A DNA stretch of 64,000 nucleotides from Pseudofabraea citricarpa (lineage: Eukaryota; Ascomycota; Leotiomycetes; Helotiales; Dermateaceae): assembly GCA_029641185.1 (NCBI GenBank), contig JAPWGK010000002.1:2604001-2668000 (forward strand), given 5' to 3'. The notes below the pieces were generated by a model. It was not told the origin of the DNA. It was given only the letters and a program-made list of their open reading frames with translations, and did not search any database. A program made the position numbers and the translations under genes. Shown here piece by piece: positions 53,726-64,000 of the stretch (position 1 is the first letter of the stretch; every line of letters begins with the position of its first letter).

Positions 53726-56335
53726 TTAATATGCGACCAGCCTTCTCCTTCTCACAGATGCCGCCGAATTTGAGGTGCTCGAAGTTGTGGTCGTTGTCGA
53801 GGAGGATGTTGTTTGTGTGGAAGTAGAGCTGCTGGATGAACTTGTGCTTGTGCTTGTGCTCGTACTTTGAGTTGACGACGTAGGACTTGTCTTAGTAATT
53901 GACGTAGTTGTTCGATTGCTGGTTGTTGTAGTAGTTGAAGGTCGCTTGGTAGATGAAGTGAGTGTGCTCTTCTTCGAGGAGCTTGTGGTGGTTGTAGATA
54001 TTTTCTTAGAAGGAGTGGTGGAAGTTCTTTGCGATGAACTTGTCAAAGTTGCTTGTGAAGTTGATGAAATCTTCATAGCCTTAATGTCAACTTGCTGTTG
54101 GGCAAATATAGTTAGTTTAGTCGCAATAGGTGTTTTTGTAGATGTGCTAGTAGCTTTCTTTGAAGGTGTCGAAGTCTTTTTGGATAAAGAGCTTGCAGAG
54201 GTAGTCCGTCTTATAGACGGACTGGTAGCTGATTTCTTTACTAAAGTGGTAGAAGGCTTCTTCGCCGAAGTTGTAGCTGCCTTTTCTGTAGATGTTGAAG
54301 TCTTTTTAGGTAGAGAGGTTGTAGAGGTAGTTCGTTTGATAGATGAACTGGTAGTTGGTTTCTTCACTGAAGTGGTGGTAGAAGGCTTCTTCACCAGAGT
54401 TGTAGTAGCCTTTTTTGAAGCACTCGTGCTAGTAGGCTTCTTGGAAATGCTCGTCGAAGCCTTCTTGATTAAAGAAGTCGTCGCGGCCTTCTTCGAAGTA
54501 CTACTAGCCGAGGTCTTTTTCGAAGTACTAGTTGGCGTCTTCTTCGCGGAAGTGACTTGCTTAGACGAAGCGGCAGCCTCCTGATGCAAATTATTCTTTG
54601 GTTCAGGGTGGACAGCAGCAGAAGATTTGGGCTTTATAGACGAAGAAGACTTTTTGCTGCTTACCAGGTTCTTTGATGGGGTCGTCGTCGGCTTTGCGGT
54701 AGAGGAGAGCTTGGTAGTGCTAGTCTTTGTCAATTTTGCTGTCGTGGTAGGCTTCCCTGTTGTCGTGATAGCCATAACTTTGGTTGCAGACGCCTTCGAA
54801 GTTGATTTGCTCTTTGGGGAGCTAGCCGAGGGCGTGGGGCCGGAGCAAGCTCCTGTGACAGATGGGACGGCATTGGGGCCAGAACCGATAGGTACCAGAT
54901 TAGATCCGCAGCTCGCAGCGTTGGCCAACAGAAGATTGTTGTTATCTTGGTCATACACAACTAGAGTTCACGGGTTAGTTGACGATCGTACGATGATGCT
55001 TCTGGTGCGGAGCTGGCTTACCGAAAGCGGATCTTAAGAAGGTATCGCCAAGGACCCAGTCAACCCCAGATGTGGCTACAACGCCTAAGACGCAGACGTC
55101 TGGCCCAGCTACCCAGATGAACTGATGATATGGAACTTTGATAACTGTGTTTCCGAACCCAAAATCCACAGAGCCGGATGATGTACTAGCAGAGCACGGC
55201 ACGGTGTAAAGCCCATTGCCATAATAAACAGCACCAGGAAAATCCGCGACGATAGTCTCGACAATACTAGTTGGTAGTCGTGATAGGGTTCCACCACTAT
55301 CAAGAAAAACGGCCTGTTTATATGAAGGTGCGGTGTAAACTTTCGAGGTTGTGGCGCCTGGGACGGTAATACCAACTGAAGTCATGTAAATCCAATATCT
55401 TGGAAACCCATCTGGCGCATTGTAATAAGGAATAATTGGTCTCTTCTCTAATGTACCATAATATTTCTTGGTGTCAATGCCGCCGAAAATGATGGATCCT
55501 GTGTGAATGAGAAGACGTTCGATAGTGAAGTAATGATCACATACCTTGAGGAGTATCCACGCTTCCTAAGCTAAGACTGAAAGCACGACTGGCAGTCAAC
55601 CCTTGGACGTACATCTGATCGATAACATTGTAGTAGGCGGTTCCTAGACCAACTCCATAAGAGAGCCCTAAGATACCCTGAGCCAATGAGTCTGATTTTT
55701 GGACCCAACCAAACTCTTGTTGCTTTATAATGGCTCCTGAGAGATAAATATTAGTGCCAATTCATATAAAACCTCGAGCTTTTCGTGACATACCGCCGAT
55801 ATTGATAGTATCTACCAGATAGTGACCCCAGCAACTCCCTTTTCCATATGCCAGGTTAACATCCCAGCCAGTCAGAAAAGCAGTGCTTGATTGATATGGA
55901 TTGTACACAGGATAGCTTTTGCATAGTGCTATGGAGGCAGCACTCCCAGCATTGTCACACTGAGGATTCACCCATAAATCTGAAGAACCAGTATCGAGTT
56001 GCACATAGACTTCTTGGGCGGGAGACCCAATCATTACTAATCAAAATTAGGCTTAGGGTGTATAAATTCGGAAATGAAAACGTACAACTGATAACGTAAA
56101 GCGTGCCAGAGCGAGTGTTTGCAAGATCGTCAACAATTTGTCTTTTCGAAAGACCTGAGAGATGATCTAATGTTGTAGCATTCTCGAGTTTCGCGACAGG
56201 GAGTGAAATAATTCCAGGAAGTTGTGTGGAATTGCGGGTCAGACTAAGAAGCGTCCGGGTTGTTGTATTCTGTGGTAACGCTGCACATTTTGACAGAGAA
56301 AGGAGTGACAAGAAAAATACAAATAGTGTAAACAT
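53726..56335 (-). CDS. Secreted pepsin-type aspartyl protease with Lys/Ser/Thr-rich tail
   Basis: Model complement(53726-54960, 55022-55498, 55545-55736, 55794-56036, 56086-56335), 798 residues, all phases checked. Signal peptide from the ATG at 56335 (MFTLFVFFLSLLSLSKCAA), prepro segment ending in LSKRQ (KEX2-like site). First catalytic motif LDTGSSDLW (about residue 98), second FLDSGGTLSRLP (about 295; DSGG rather than the usual DSGT/S). The yapsin-like core ends near 390. The last about 370 residues are low complexity: repeated KK-x-STS/TT units, ending in VRRRRLVAY with no GPI site or membrane helix. The repeats probably form a stiff, O-glycosylated, highly basic stalk. Probable role: extracellular or wall-associated proteolysis. 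Confidence 0.9.
53760..54680 (-). repeat. Degenerate coding repeat, KK-x-STS type
   Basis: Dozens of imperfect units of Lys-Lys followed by 4-8 Ser/Thr/Ala residues within the protease tail. The antisense frame is open for 222 codons as a by-product. Confidence 0.8.
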
Positions 56336-57758
56336 GATGAATTTGAAACGATAAACTGGCATGAGAGAAAGAAAACATGAAACTCCAATCTCTATATACA
56401 TACACTACAGAACACGTCGCTAACGAGGGCTGACCACTTCCGACAAAATACCAAGGCTTGGTCGCTTGACACTGGCCTGAACTCAAACTTTAACTTTGCA
56501 ATTGGGTCGAGAAGTAGTTAGCGAGGACGCATGTAGCATCGCTCGCGGAAGTTCCCTCCAAAGACCGAATTGAGAAAAGAGAGTGGCATGTTTTCTGACG
56601 TATTAGTACAGCTTTTACCTGCTTTCATAAGCTCTGATTGGTTGTAAGGATCACTCATCACAGGATAGAGTCTCTTCCGAATACTTCTGCCGCTTGACGG
56701 GTAAGTCCTTAGAAAGTGGGCCATCAACGGTAGTAGTACGACACGCGTCTTATCTGTCTTCACCAGGAGTGTGGTTTTATGGCTCCAGGAACGAGTGCGA
56801 CGAGCCAATCTTGTGCCGAATTATTGGCGGCAGTTGAAGATCCCTCTGGAGAAAACATAAACTGAATTTTTCACTTGATTATATGATCTTTAGAAGTTAC
56901 TTTGTAACTTACACATAAACTCCCACTCCAGATAAGTCATGCATAAATCAAATATTATATTCCAGTGCGCTGCTTTCCTCGTTATCCCATCATTTTGAAT
57001 ATACTGTCCCAACGGCAGTTATCTTGCCGAGGGCACTCGGAGAAATTTGGTCGCTGATCCAGCCAGCTTTAGATTTTGCGGGGGTGGAGCTTGCCGAAAA
57101 CTTAAGTGGCGAGCGGAATCCTCCTGAATTGTCAATAGCCTTCGCTTGAAACCTCAATAGTGACCTCTAAGGAGCTTTTGCAAGACATTGCGAGCTCATG
57201 TGGTGCATAGATGGCCCAGGGAACCGGACAAAGGGCCCTGGATGGCGTCAATAATACACCTATTTGGGTGTTTATTGTGAGCTCGAAAAAGTCTCCATAG
57301 GATGCTAGTCTGATTGCGTTATGTACAATGTGGGAATATGCCGAGAGATCCTGTCCACCGGTACAAGTCATACAGCTTCTAGATATCTCATGCCCAGTTG
57401 TAGGTCAAATCAGAAAGGCATCTCTAGTAGCTGAGCACTTAATCTGCTACTTTCCAACTGCACATGTTGAGCGAGCCGCAGATTATCGCTAAGTGTCTCG
57501 ATCCGGTCAAATCCACAAGAAGGCCCATGTACGAAGTAAGACTATACAGTAGCTCCGGATACATGGCATCGGATCCACGTGCCTGGCACGCATGTTTGAA
57601 AGTGGCGTAGAGATAACCAGCTGTTGTCGCGTCATATAACTGGGTCGAATCATGGGATAGAGGTGACGTCGTGATTCGCACTTCATGTCGCAGTGTTTAT
57701 TCTTGACCAGTAGTTGTAAAAGTCGAACAGATGGATTCATTTGCTGTGATGAAGGTCA
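56336..57758. other. Intergenic region, 1.4 kb
   Basis: Promoter of the aspartyl protease and 3' flank of the alternative F-box exons. ORFs of 76-96 codons at 56518, 57132 and 57439 show no domain. Confidence 0.45.
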
Positions 57759-58231
57759 TTAGTACATTTCACCTCTACGACTTCGTGTACGAGCACACCC
57801 TATATCACAGTTAGCGACCCTCATTGTGAAAATAGAGACAAAAACTTGGATAGCATCATACAATCGCACTAGAGCAAAGTCAGCATCAGCATCTGCATCC
57901 GTTGATTGAATGGCGACCTGCCGTAGTTAAAGTCTGTATGACACAAGGTTAGCAAAGGTTGCGAAGCTTCCAAGCTGTGCTCATGTCATGAATTTTGTAT
58001 GATAACAAGCATGAACTAGCACATCTAATGACGGTAAATTGAGACTGATAGATAATACTTACTGATCCTTCGTTGTGAATAGTGCAGTATCCTCCAGCAC
58101 ATATTTTACACATTAATTGTGTTCGGTTGACGCAAGATGCACACTGCAATTCCTTGTAAGCGAAGCATTAACACAATTGACAAAGTGCCTACATTGAATC
58201 CACACTCGAAACAGCTTCTTATAACACCAAT
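57759..58231 (-). CDS. Alternative 3' exons of the F-box gene: Cys-pair zinc-binding tail
   Basis: Same-strand exons complement(57759-57799, 57862-57868, 57922-57933 optional, 58063-58152, 58193-58231). They read SCFECGFN, then CASC...LMCKICAGGYCTIHNEGS, then CDWCARTRSRRGEMY and a stop. CxxC pairs plus the HNEG and CDWC motifs look like a conserved zinc-binding module. Splice signals: GTATGA/TATATAG or GTACAT donor, GTAAGT at 58062, GCTAAC before the last exon. A donor in the F-box exon 2 after AATGTCAAG (58404) joins this tail in frame (311+946+39+90+12+7+41 nt, a multiple of three). The 7-nt microexon and the GC-donor of the 12-nt exon are the weak points. It could instead be a decayed separate gene. 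Confidence 0.55.
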
Positions 58232-58322
58232 CTATATACAGTTAGCATGAGCATCAAAAGAATATACTAAAATAAATTCGCATATTCATACGTTCCAAGC
58301 CTTCTCAGTCTGGAATTAAGGG

Positions 58323-59712
58323 CTAGCCCCACATTCCATTACTGCCAGCACCAGACATCATTTCAGAGATAAGACAGCTTTCAACACAGAGACCCATATG
58401 TACCTTGACATTTTTATCCTCGCTGGTTTGAGCGTTAGAACTAACAAACCCACCGCCTGGAGCCTGGACCTTGTAGCAATCCTCACACCACCACCTCTGA
58501 CAACTATCACAATGTCGCTGCCGAAGACAATCCGCGCAACGAACGAGTAGCTTCTTCCCTCCTCGATGCGGTGATGTCAGTGGTGCTTTAGCTGCCTTGG
58601 CGGAGGATGAGTGCAATGGAAGTGGAGAGAGCAAGGGAAATCTTTCTAATGGAGAAGAGTTGAAATACGAGAAGCCTTCTGGAGACGTCCCGCAACCACT
58701 GCAGCCATCAATAGCAAAGGTTGCCACTGTGGGAGACAGATAGGAACTAATATCTTGTTCAACTCCGACTCCGGCAGTTGGTAGAGAATGTCGGGGACCG
58801 CTGCAGAGAACAGCATCAAAGCTGATAATTCCCTGACACGCATGTAGAGTGCCGGCCCAGCTGTCTGATACTTGGCGTGGGATAACTCTACCGCTCTTTT
58901 CGAACCATCGGTCGACATCTTCAAGGGCCTGCCACAATGCATCTTCGGATTTCTGGTTCCACTCAGCTCCAATTTGGGCACCTCGTGATGAGAGGACACC
59001 ACCCCGAACGGGAGGTGTAGCCATGGCAATGGTGCCATCCGGATTCCGCCGAAACCGGGATGAAGATGGATCCTTGGGTCCAAAGATATATAGACCCTCT
59101 AACTTGGGGCTATTCTTGGGTCGGGAAGGCCTGACTGCATACTGCAAAGCTTGCATCAACTTTGGTTCATTGAGATGTTGGACTTCTCGGATCGACAAAA
59201 GCCTCACACTGAAGGACTGATCCAGAATGATTTCGGCGACTAAGTCCGACGGGACGGCTAGACCATCAAGAATAAGGGTCTGCACATCCTTCAGGATGTC
59301 TCGCCGGCGGAGATTGTTGAAGATTCCTCGTAGAGGACCGCCATAGAAGCTGAAGCCGTGATCAACAAGCGTCGGCGTCAGCCAGGCAAAGGAGACCTTA
59401 CTCATCCTCAGTGACATTCTCATCTACCTGGACATTCCTCCAGATCTCGGCTCCGTTGTCCACTGATCCAATCTCGGACCGCGCGGATTTTACCTGGGTC
59501 AAATCCAGGTAGCGAAAGACATTGGGGGTCTTATAGAGCAGTTCACGGAATGACTTGGATGATCTCCCTAGATTCAGCAGCGAGAGGGGGTTGAGGAACG
59601 GGATGGTGTGATATAAAACCAACGGGTTAGAGAGCAGTTGTAGCAGGGATGGTGGACTGTGACCGTCAAGAGATATGTCTTCAATGTGAGAGATTTCAAC
59701 CTCGTCGTCCAT
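58323..59712 (-). CDS. F-box protein with C-terminal zinc-binding region
   Basis: Model complement(58323-59349, 59402-59712), 445 residues. The intron 59350-59401 has donor GTAAGG and a GCTGAC branch; the join gives VTEDDFYGGPLRGIFNNLRRR. The N-terminal F-box-like helix is LLSNPLVLYHTIPFLNPLSLLNLGRSSKSFRELL (location about 23-57). After a helical repeat-like middle (VQTLILDGLAVPSDLVAEIIL) comes a Cys-rich C-terminus CADCLRQRHCDSCQRWWCEDC near residue 385-405, ending NGMWG. Family role: substrate receptor of an SCF ubiquitin ligase; substrate unknown. It is divergent from a Ufd1-domain gene. An alternative splice form with another tail is likely (see 57759-58231). Confidence 0.85.
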
Positions 59713-60194
59713 GTCGTTGCGACTGTCTAATAAGGGGCGAGGATGAAAAGAACAATAGCGATTGTTGAGTTGAGGTTGACGGAGCGAGAGGAGAACAGAA
59801 GTCTGACCGCATTTTGGGGGGGTTTTGGGGAAGCTGCCAGGTCAGGGATCATGGCCCGCAAAACCGGTGGGGCGCTAAGTGCCGGGTGGGGATAGCGCAC
59901 TTCTTATCGCAGTCTTATCTGAACAGTCACGTGCCACGCGTAATGGTAGATTCTAGATTTTAGAGAAGATGATGAGGCTGATTAGGAATCGCGAAATCCC
60001 GGACTCATGGCCACGCTCACACTTTCCTATTTCACACCAACCACCGCTCCTTTCCTCCAATTTCTGTCTTTACTACCTCAGATCATCTACAGCGCTGAAT
60101 ACATATACCAGCGCACATTTTTGTTTTCACCGCGCCATTGTTTAGGCCATATGCAACCTCGTAGCCAGCACGGCCGCATCCCGCCCCCACCATC
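59713..60194. promoter_or_regulatory. Bidirectional promoter (F-box / Ufd1-like)
   Basis: 482 bp between divergent starts of two ubiquitin-pathway-type genes. Poly-G near 59815 and GC-rich patches; no defined operator. Co-regulation is inferred from position only. Confidence 0.55.
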
Positions 60195-62572
60195 ATGAGC
60201 ACACCTGAAGTTACACTCGCCTGGTCCAGCATCTACAATGTAGCATCGAAGAGCAGCAAGTCTCTCCCCGGCGACAAGATCCTTCTCCCGCAATCAGCCC
60301 TAGAGCAGCTGCTTGCTGCTTCGACTGTCACAACCACATCCACCTCGCGTCCGCGGCAGGCCTTCGATCCCTTCAACCCATACTCCCTAGCCGCAGCGCG
60401 CGCCGAGCAATCCCAATGGCGAGACACACAGCAGCAGTTGCCTCATCCCCTGACGTTTCGGCTGGTAAATGCGAAGAACGGGAATGTGGTGCACGCAGGA
60501 ATCCGAGAGTTCTCAGCGGATGAAGGAGAGGTCGGCCTGAGCGCCTTTCTGATGGAAGCCCTCGGGGTGAAGGAGACAGTACGGAAGACAAAGGTCAAGC
60601 CACTCCACGAGAGAGAAGCCGAGACTGGGTCAACTGAATCGCCCATTGACTTGACAGACCAGGACGATACAATTGATCTTACACAAAATGAAGATGAGCC
60701 AGACCGCATCACTGTCCATGCCAAACAACTACCCAAAGGCACGTATGTGCGACTACGACCATTAGAAGCAGGATATAACCCGGACGATTGGAAGTCGTTG
60801 CTGGAGCGGCATCTAAGGGAAAACTTTACGACCTTGACACACGGAGAAATGTTGACCGTGCGAGGGCCCAAATCAGAGGAGTTTCGTTTTCTCATCGACA
60901 AGTTCTTGCCCGAAGGCGACGGAATTTGTGTGGTAGATACGGATCTGGAGGTCGATATTGAAGCTTTGAATGAGGAACAGGCTCGGGAAACACTCAAACA
61001 GATCATGGCTAAGGCTCAGCGAGCACCTGGCACGGCCGAAGGAAGCTCGATTGGTGGTGAACTAAGCATATGGAAGCCATCAACAGGACAAGTAGCTGAT
61101 GGCGACTATGTGGACTACCATCTGTCCTCCTGGGATCGGACACAAGGACTCGAAATCACACTTGATGTTGATGATGCTGACGATGTTGATATATTTATCA
61201 GCCCGCAGTCAGCACACCAACGAGCCAAACCCCGAGAAGATGAACACGTCTTTGGGGACTTTGACAGCCAAAAAACAAAGAAGATCCGAATACAGCCCTC
61301 GAATATTGAGCTGGAAAAGGCTGAATCGCTCCTCGTAGCAGTCCACGCCTCAAATTCGCATGGCACGAGGAGAGCACGAAAGTTTGCCTTGAGTGTGGGC
61401 CTAATTCCAAAAGCATCACCTGATGGTTCTTTGAGCAAACCTGTAACGCTTGACGAGGATATAGACATGCATGGACCAGATGAAGAGCAGTGTAAGAATT
61501 GCCACCAATGGGTACCCAAAAGAACTATGATGCTACACGAGAACTTCTGCCTGCGAAACAATATCCTGTGTCCGCATTGCGAAAATGTATTCAAGAGAAA
61601 TTCCCAGGAGTGGAAGGACCATTGGCACTGTCCACATGATTCTGGATTTGGCGATACCCCGGAAAGGTAGGTTCCAGGTATATCATTTCATTGGCACAGC
61701 TAACAATCACTAGCAAGTTGAAACATGATAATGTTCTTCATACTTCCCGTATTTGCCCCAGCTGTCTCTACCAAGCCGCCAATCTCAAAGATCTAGCCAG
61801 TCACCGAACCTCGGTATGCCCGGGCAAGATCATTCTTTGTCAATTTTGTCACCTCGAAGTTCCTCAGGAGGGTGATCCCTTTGATCCATCTCCCGAGGCG
61901 CTCATCAGTGGGCTCAGCGCACACGAACTTGCCGATGGCGCCCGAACTACGGATTGCCATCTCTGTTCCAAGATTGTACGACTCAGAGATATGGCTACTC
62001 ACTTGAAACACCATGAGCTCGAGAAATCATCAAGATCCCGGCCAGCGATTTGCCGGAACATTAACTGTGGAAGGACTCTAGATGGAGTGGGGAAGAATGG
62101 CGAGATTGGTGCTGGCAGTCGCATGGGCCAGGGACCTGGGAACAGCTTGGGCATCTGCAGCATTTGCTTTGGTCCGCTTTATGTCAGCATGCATGATCCT
62201 GAAGGTAAAGCTATGAAACGACGAATTGAACGGAGATATCTTCAGCAGATGATCAAAGGCTGCGGGCATGTTTGGTGTACCAACTTGTACTGTAAGACAG
62301 CGAAAATCAAGGCCGAGCGGGGTAACGTCGCATTAAGCACGAAAGATGCTTTGCCATTACTGCAGCCTTTAATGGCTACTGTAGAAGACCGCACAGAGCC
62401 CGTGTACTTCTGTGTTGACGACGCAAGCCAGAAGAGGCGCAAGTTAGCAGAAATGCTTGCTGGGGAGAAGGTATACGAGGTTGAATGGTGTGTCGCAGCG
62501 TTAGAGGCCGAGGCAGGAAACTTAGATTCAGCAAGACAATGGTTACATAATTGGGCACCGAAGAGGGTTTAG
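60195..62572 (+). CDS. Ufd1-domain protein with C-terminal zinc fingers
   Basis: Exons 60195-61666 and 61714-62572, 776 residues; intron GTAGGT...CACTAG with a GCTAAC branch. An N-terminal Ufd1-like double-psi barrel: PGDKILLPQSALEQLL, LTFRLVNAKNGNVVHAGIREF, then RITVHAKQLPKGTYVRLRPLE and FTTLTHGEMLTV, all typical of Ufd1 N-terminal strands. Acidic SIM-like DLTDQDDTIDLT near 155-170. After an ordered middle come zinc-finger-like Cys/His pairs (CKNCHQWVPKRTMMLHENFC, then CPHCENVFKRN), a second set after the intron (ICPSCLYQAANLKDLASH, ILCQFCHLEV, CHLCSKIVRLRDMATHLKHH) and CSICFGPL. Longer than yeast Ufd1 and lacks its C-terminal partner-binding region, so it is a Ufd1-like fungal protein of the ubiquitin system and not the Cdc48 cofactor itself. 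Confidence 0.85.
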
Positions 62573-64000
62573 ACATGGATGGGGGCATCTCAAGGCAGCA
62601 TATGGGACGGAGTTGCATAGCGTTTGCTTGAACCATCGAAGGACGATGCCATGTAGCGCAATGGTCAAATCATTTACACCAGACAAAAAGATAAAGGGAT
62701 TGTGGGCTTGCAGCTGTTAAGTGCTCTTACTGCATACCGACAGTCTGGGAATTGATTGATTTCTAGCTGCACTTTCGACCATCCGTGGAATTGGGTTCGA
62801 GATTCCAAGTCCCAGGCAGGCTCCCACATATTCAGTGGTTCGAGTGAATCATGCAAATGAGGGTGATGCGGCTTGGGTGCTACAAGGTCCAGGACTGAGT
62901 ATGACAAGCAGGCCCGTGAGATGAGTCCAGGAAACATTACCCCGGCGAGAAGGTCGTTTTCTACGCGGACGCAAGCGCCATACTATGCCTTCTTGGTGAT
63001 GAGGTTGGTAACCCAAGGTCTTGAAATATGGTGTACGAGCTTTCCGGGAGCGTACAGATCGTACTTGCAGCCTCGCACAAGCTGGCCATCTAATCGTTTC
63101 CCACGTCTGCTATCTCGCCAGTGGGAGGTCTCTGAACCTCGTCATGTTTTGGCGGTGTTAAGCAAGATGACCGTTATCCAGCTGCGCTCTACAATTGTGC
63201 CACTGCCAGATACTAATCTGCAGCCAATTATTGTGCGGTGGTTTGCAACGGCCTTAGTGGGTTCTGTATCTACTTGCAAGAACAAAATTGTCTGATTATC
63301 GCTGCATCTGACTATGTCCTTTGCATTCGATTTGCTTGCTCATTGCGTGGCATGCCATGTCATAGCAGAGGATGTGTAAATGTCCATCTGATGGTTTCAA
63401 TGCTTAAGCCCGTTCCAGCAAACGTATCTTCGTCCGTTCGCCTCCGAGTCTGTGGATTTGAGGGGGGGTCCGTTCCCTTGAATGTAGTACGACCAAGTTG
63501 GTCCATGCACAAAATGACAAGATTTTGCAAAGAGTTCAACCTTCAAATCCCTATTCCGTTATGCCTCTTGTTCCTGAGACAGGTTCTCTCCTGTTTGCCC
63601 CTGATCGTTTTTTCTTCTTCTCGTTGTGGCTTGCCAATCATGGAATACAATAACGTAGAACTATCGAAGAACATTTCTGTGCGTCACTGAGTGAGACAAG
63701 CGGGTGGTTCCGGACAGAGCATGCCACCCATCGACTCACTGGCTGATCTACATGATCGAGGCGTAACCTTACTGCGGTATTCCAGTACAAGTCATCGTTA
63801 ACTTGAAATCCGAACCGAGTCTGGATCCCGCCAATCTTACAGGATACTGTGCATCACCATGTTGTTTATGAGTATTGTAGCACAGCAATGAATTGTATCA
63901 GGTCCTGTTCTCCAACTCCCAGCGCCTTGTTTCTGGAAGTCCCAAGATGGAAGGATTCGGCCCGGCTTCAGTCCTTCTGGAAACAAATTGGAAGTACAGC
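62573..64000. other. Gene-free right end, 1.4 kb
   Basis: 3' flank of the Ufd1-like gene. ORFs of 140 and 150 codons at 62873-63295 and 63238-63690 lack any recognisable domain and overlap in different frames. No RNA gene seen. Confidence 0.45.

Noticed and set aside
53916..54584. 222-codon plus-strand ORF
   Set aside because: Antisense shadow of the Lys/Ser/Thr repeat tail of the aspartyl protease; its Val/Phe/Glu pattern is just the complement of the repeats.
60443..61006. 187-codon minus ORF
   Set aside because: Shadow of the Ufd1-like coding sequence.
63238..63690. 150-codon ORF near the right end
   Set aside because: No domain, low-quality composition, overlapping another ORF in a different frame; no splice pattern or homology recognised.
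1..64000. CRISPR arrays, prophage, bacterial operons or insertion sequences
   Set aside because: None seen; the window is eukaryotic with spliceosomal introns. No complete transposon with transposase or reverse transcriptase was recognised.

Overview
The window comes from a filamentous ascomycete (Pezizomycotina). The genes carry short spliceosomal introns (about 45-100 bp) with CTAAC/CTGAC-type branch sites. The protein families are typical of the group: Zn2Cys6 regulators, a Pth11-type rhodopsin-domain protein, an NB-ARC/TPR NLR, a CorA-like giant and a dispersed single-copy 5S rRNA gene. A leotiomycete is my best guess, but that is inference only. Exon joins were worked out by hand from reading frame, GT/AG sites and branch motifs; phase and total length were checked as multiples of three for every spliced model except the 5'-partial NLR and the AsaB/CmcJ-like gene, which has an unresolved segment.

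About 1-31 kb is accessory in character. It opens with the 3' part of an NLR (NB-ARC plus TPR). Next come an AsaB/CmcJ-like oxygenase-family gene with a damaged or unresolved core, a convergent GNAT acetyltransferase, a small Ser/Thr kinase-like gene and a fungal family of unknown function with a C-terminal membrane segment. Then follow two neighbouring genes, a DHA14 MFS exporter (8.6-10.3 kb) and a Cys/Met-metabolism PLP enzyme (12.1-13.4 kb). Each has two in-frame stop codons and no frameshift. After them lie a two-domain fasciclin membrane protein, a Zn2Cys6 regulator, a small secreted protein, an APH-family kinase, a second Zn2Cys6 regulator and, divergent from it, a cis-aconitate-decarboxylase-like (MmgE/PrpD) gene. 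Gene-poor spacers of 1-2.7 kb separate many of these. They hold microsatellites, hairpins and possible tRNA relics.

About 31-39.7 kb mixes housekeeping and accessory genes: acidic/basic low-complexity nuclear-type proteins, an AT-hook protein, mitochondrial ribosomal protein mL50 sharing a short divergent promoter with a Cys-rich membrane protein, a Thr/Pro-rich protein and a six-exon Pth11-like rhodopsin-domain protein. A 5S rRNA gene lies at 41.3-41.4 kb on the minus strand.

About 41.8-56.4 kb holds an orphan gene, an FHA-domain kinase, a second small kinase with an HSD catalytic loop, a GC-rich DUF1304 membrane protein, an 11-exon CorA-like protein of about 1,420 residues with a GC-AG intron, and a secreted aspartyl protease with a Lys/Ser/Thr repeat tail of about 370 residues. 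From 57.8 to 62.6 kb an F-box protein and a Ufd1-domain/zinc-finger protein are divergently transcribed, which suggests shared ubiquitin-pathway regulation. Downstream of the annotated F-box stop, same-strand exons encode a Cys-pair zinc-binding tail, so a second C-terminal isoform is likely.

The strongest leads are the paired nonsense-bearing genes at 8.6-13.4 kb, the hidden alternative 3' exons (including a 7-nt microexon) at 57.8-58.2 kb, and the 5S gene with apparently compensatory helix changes.
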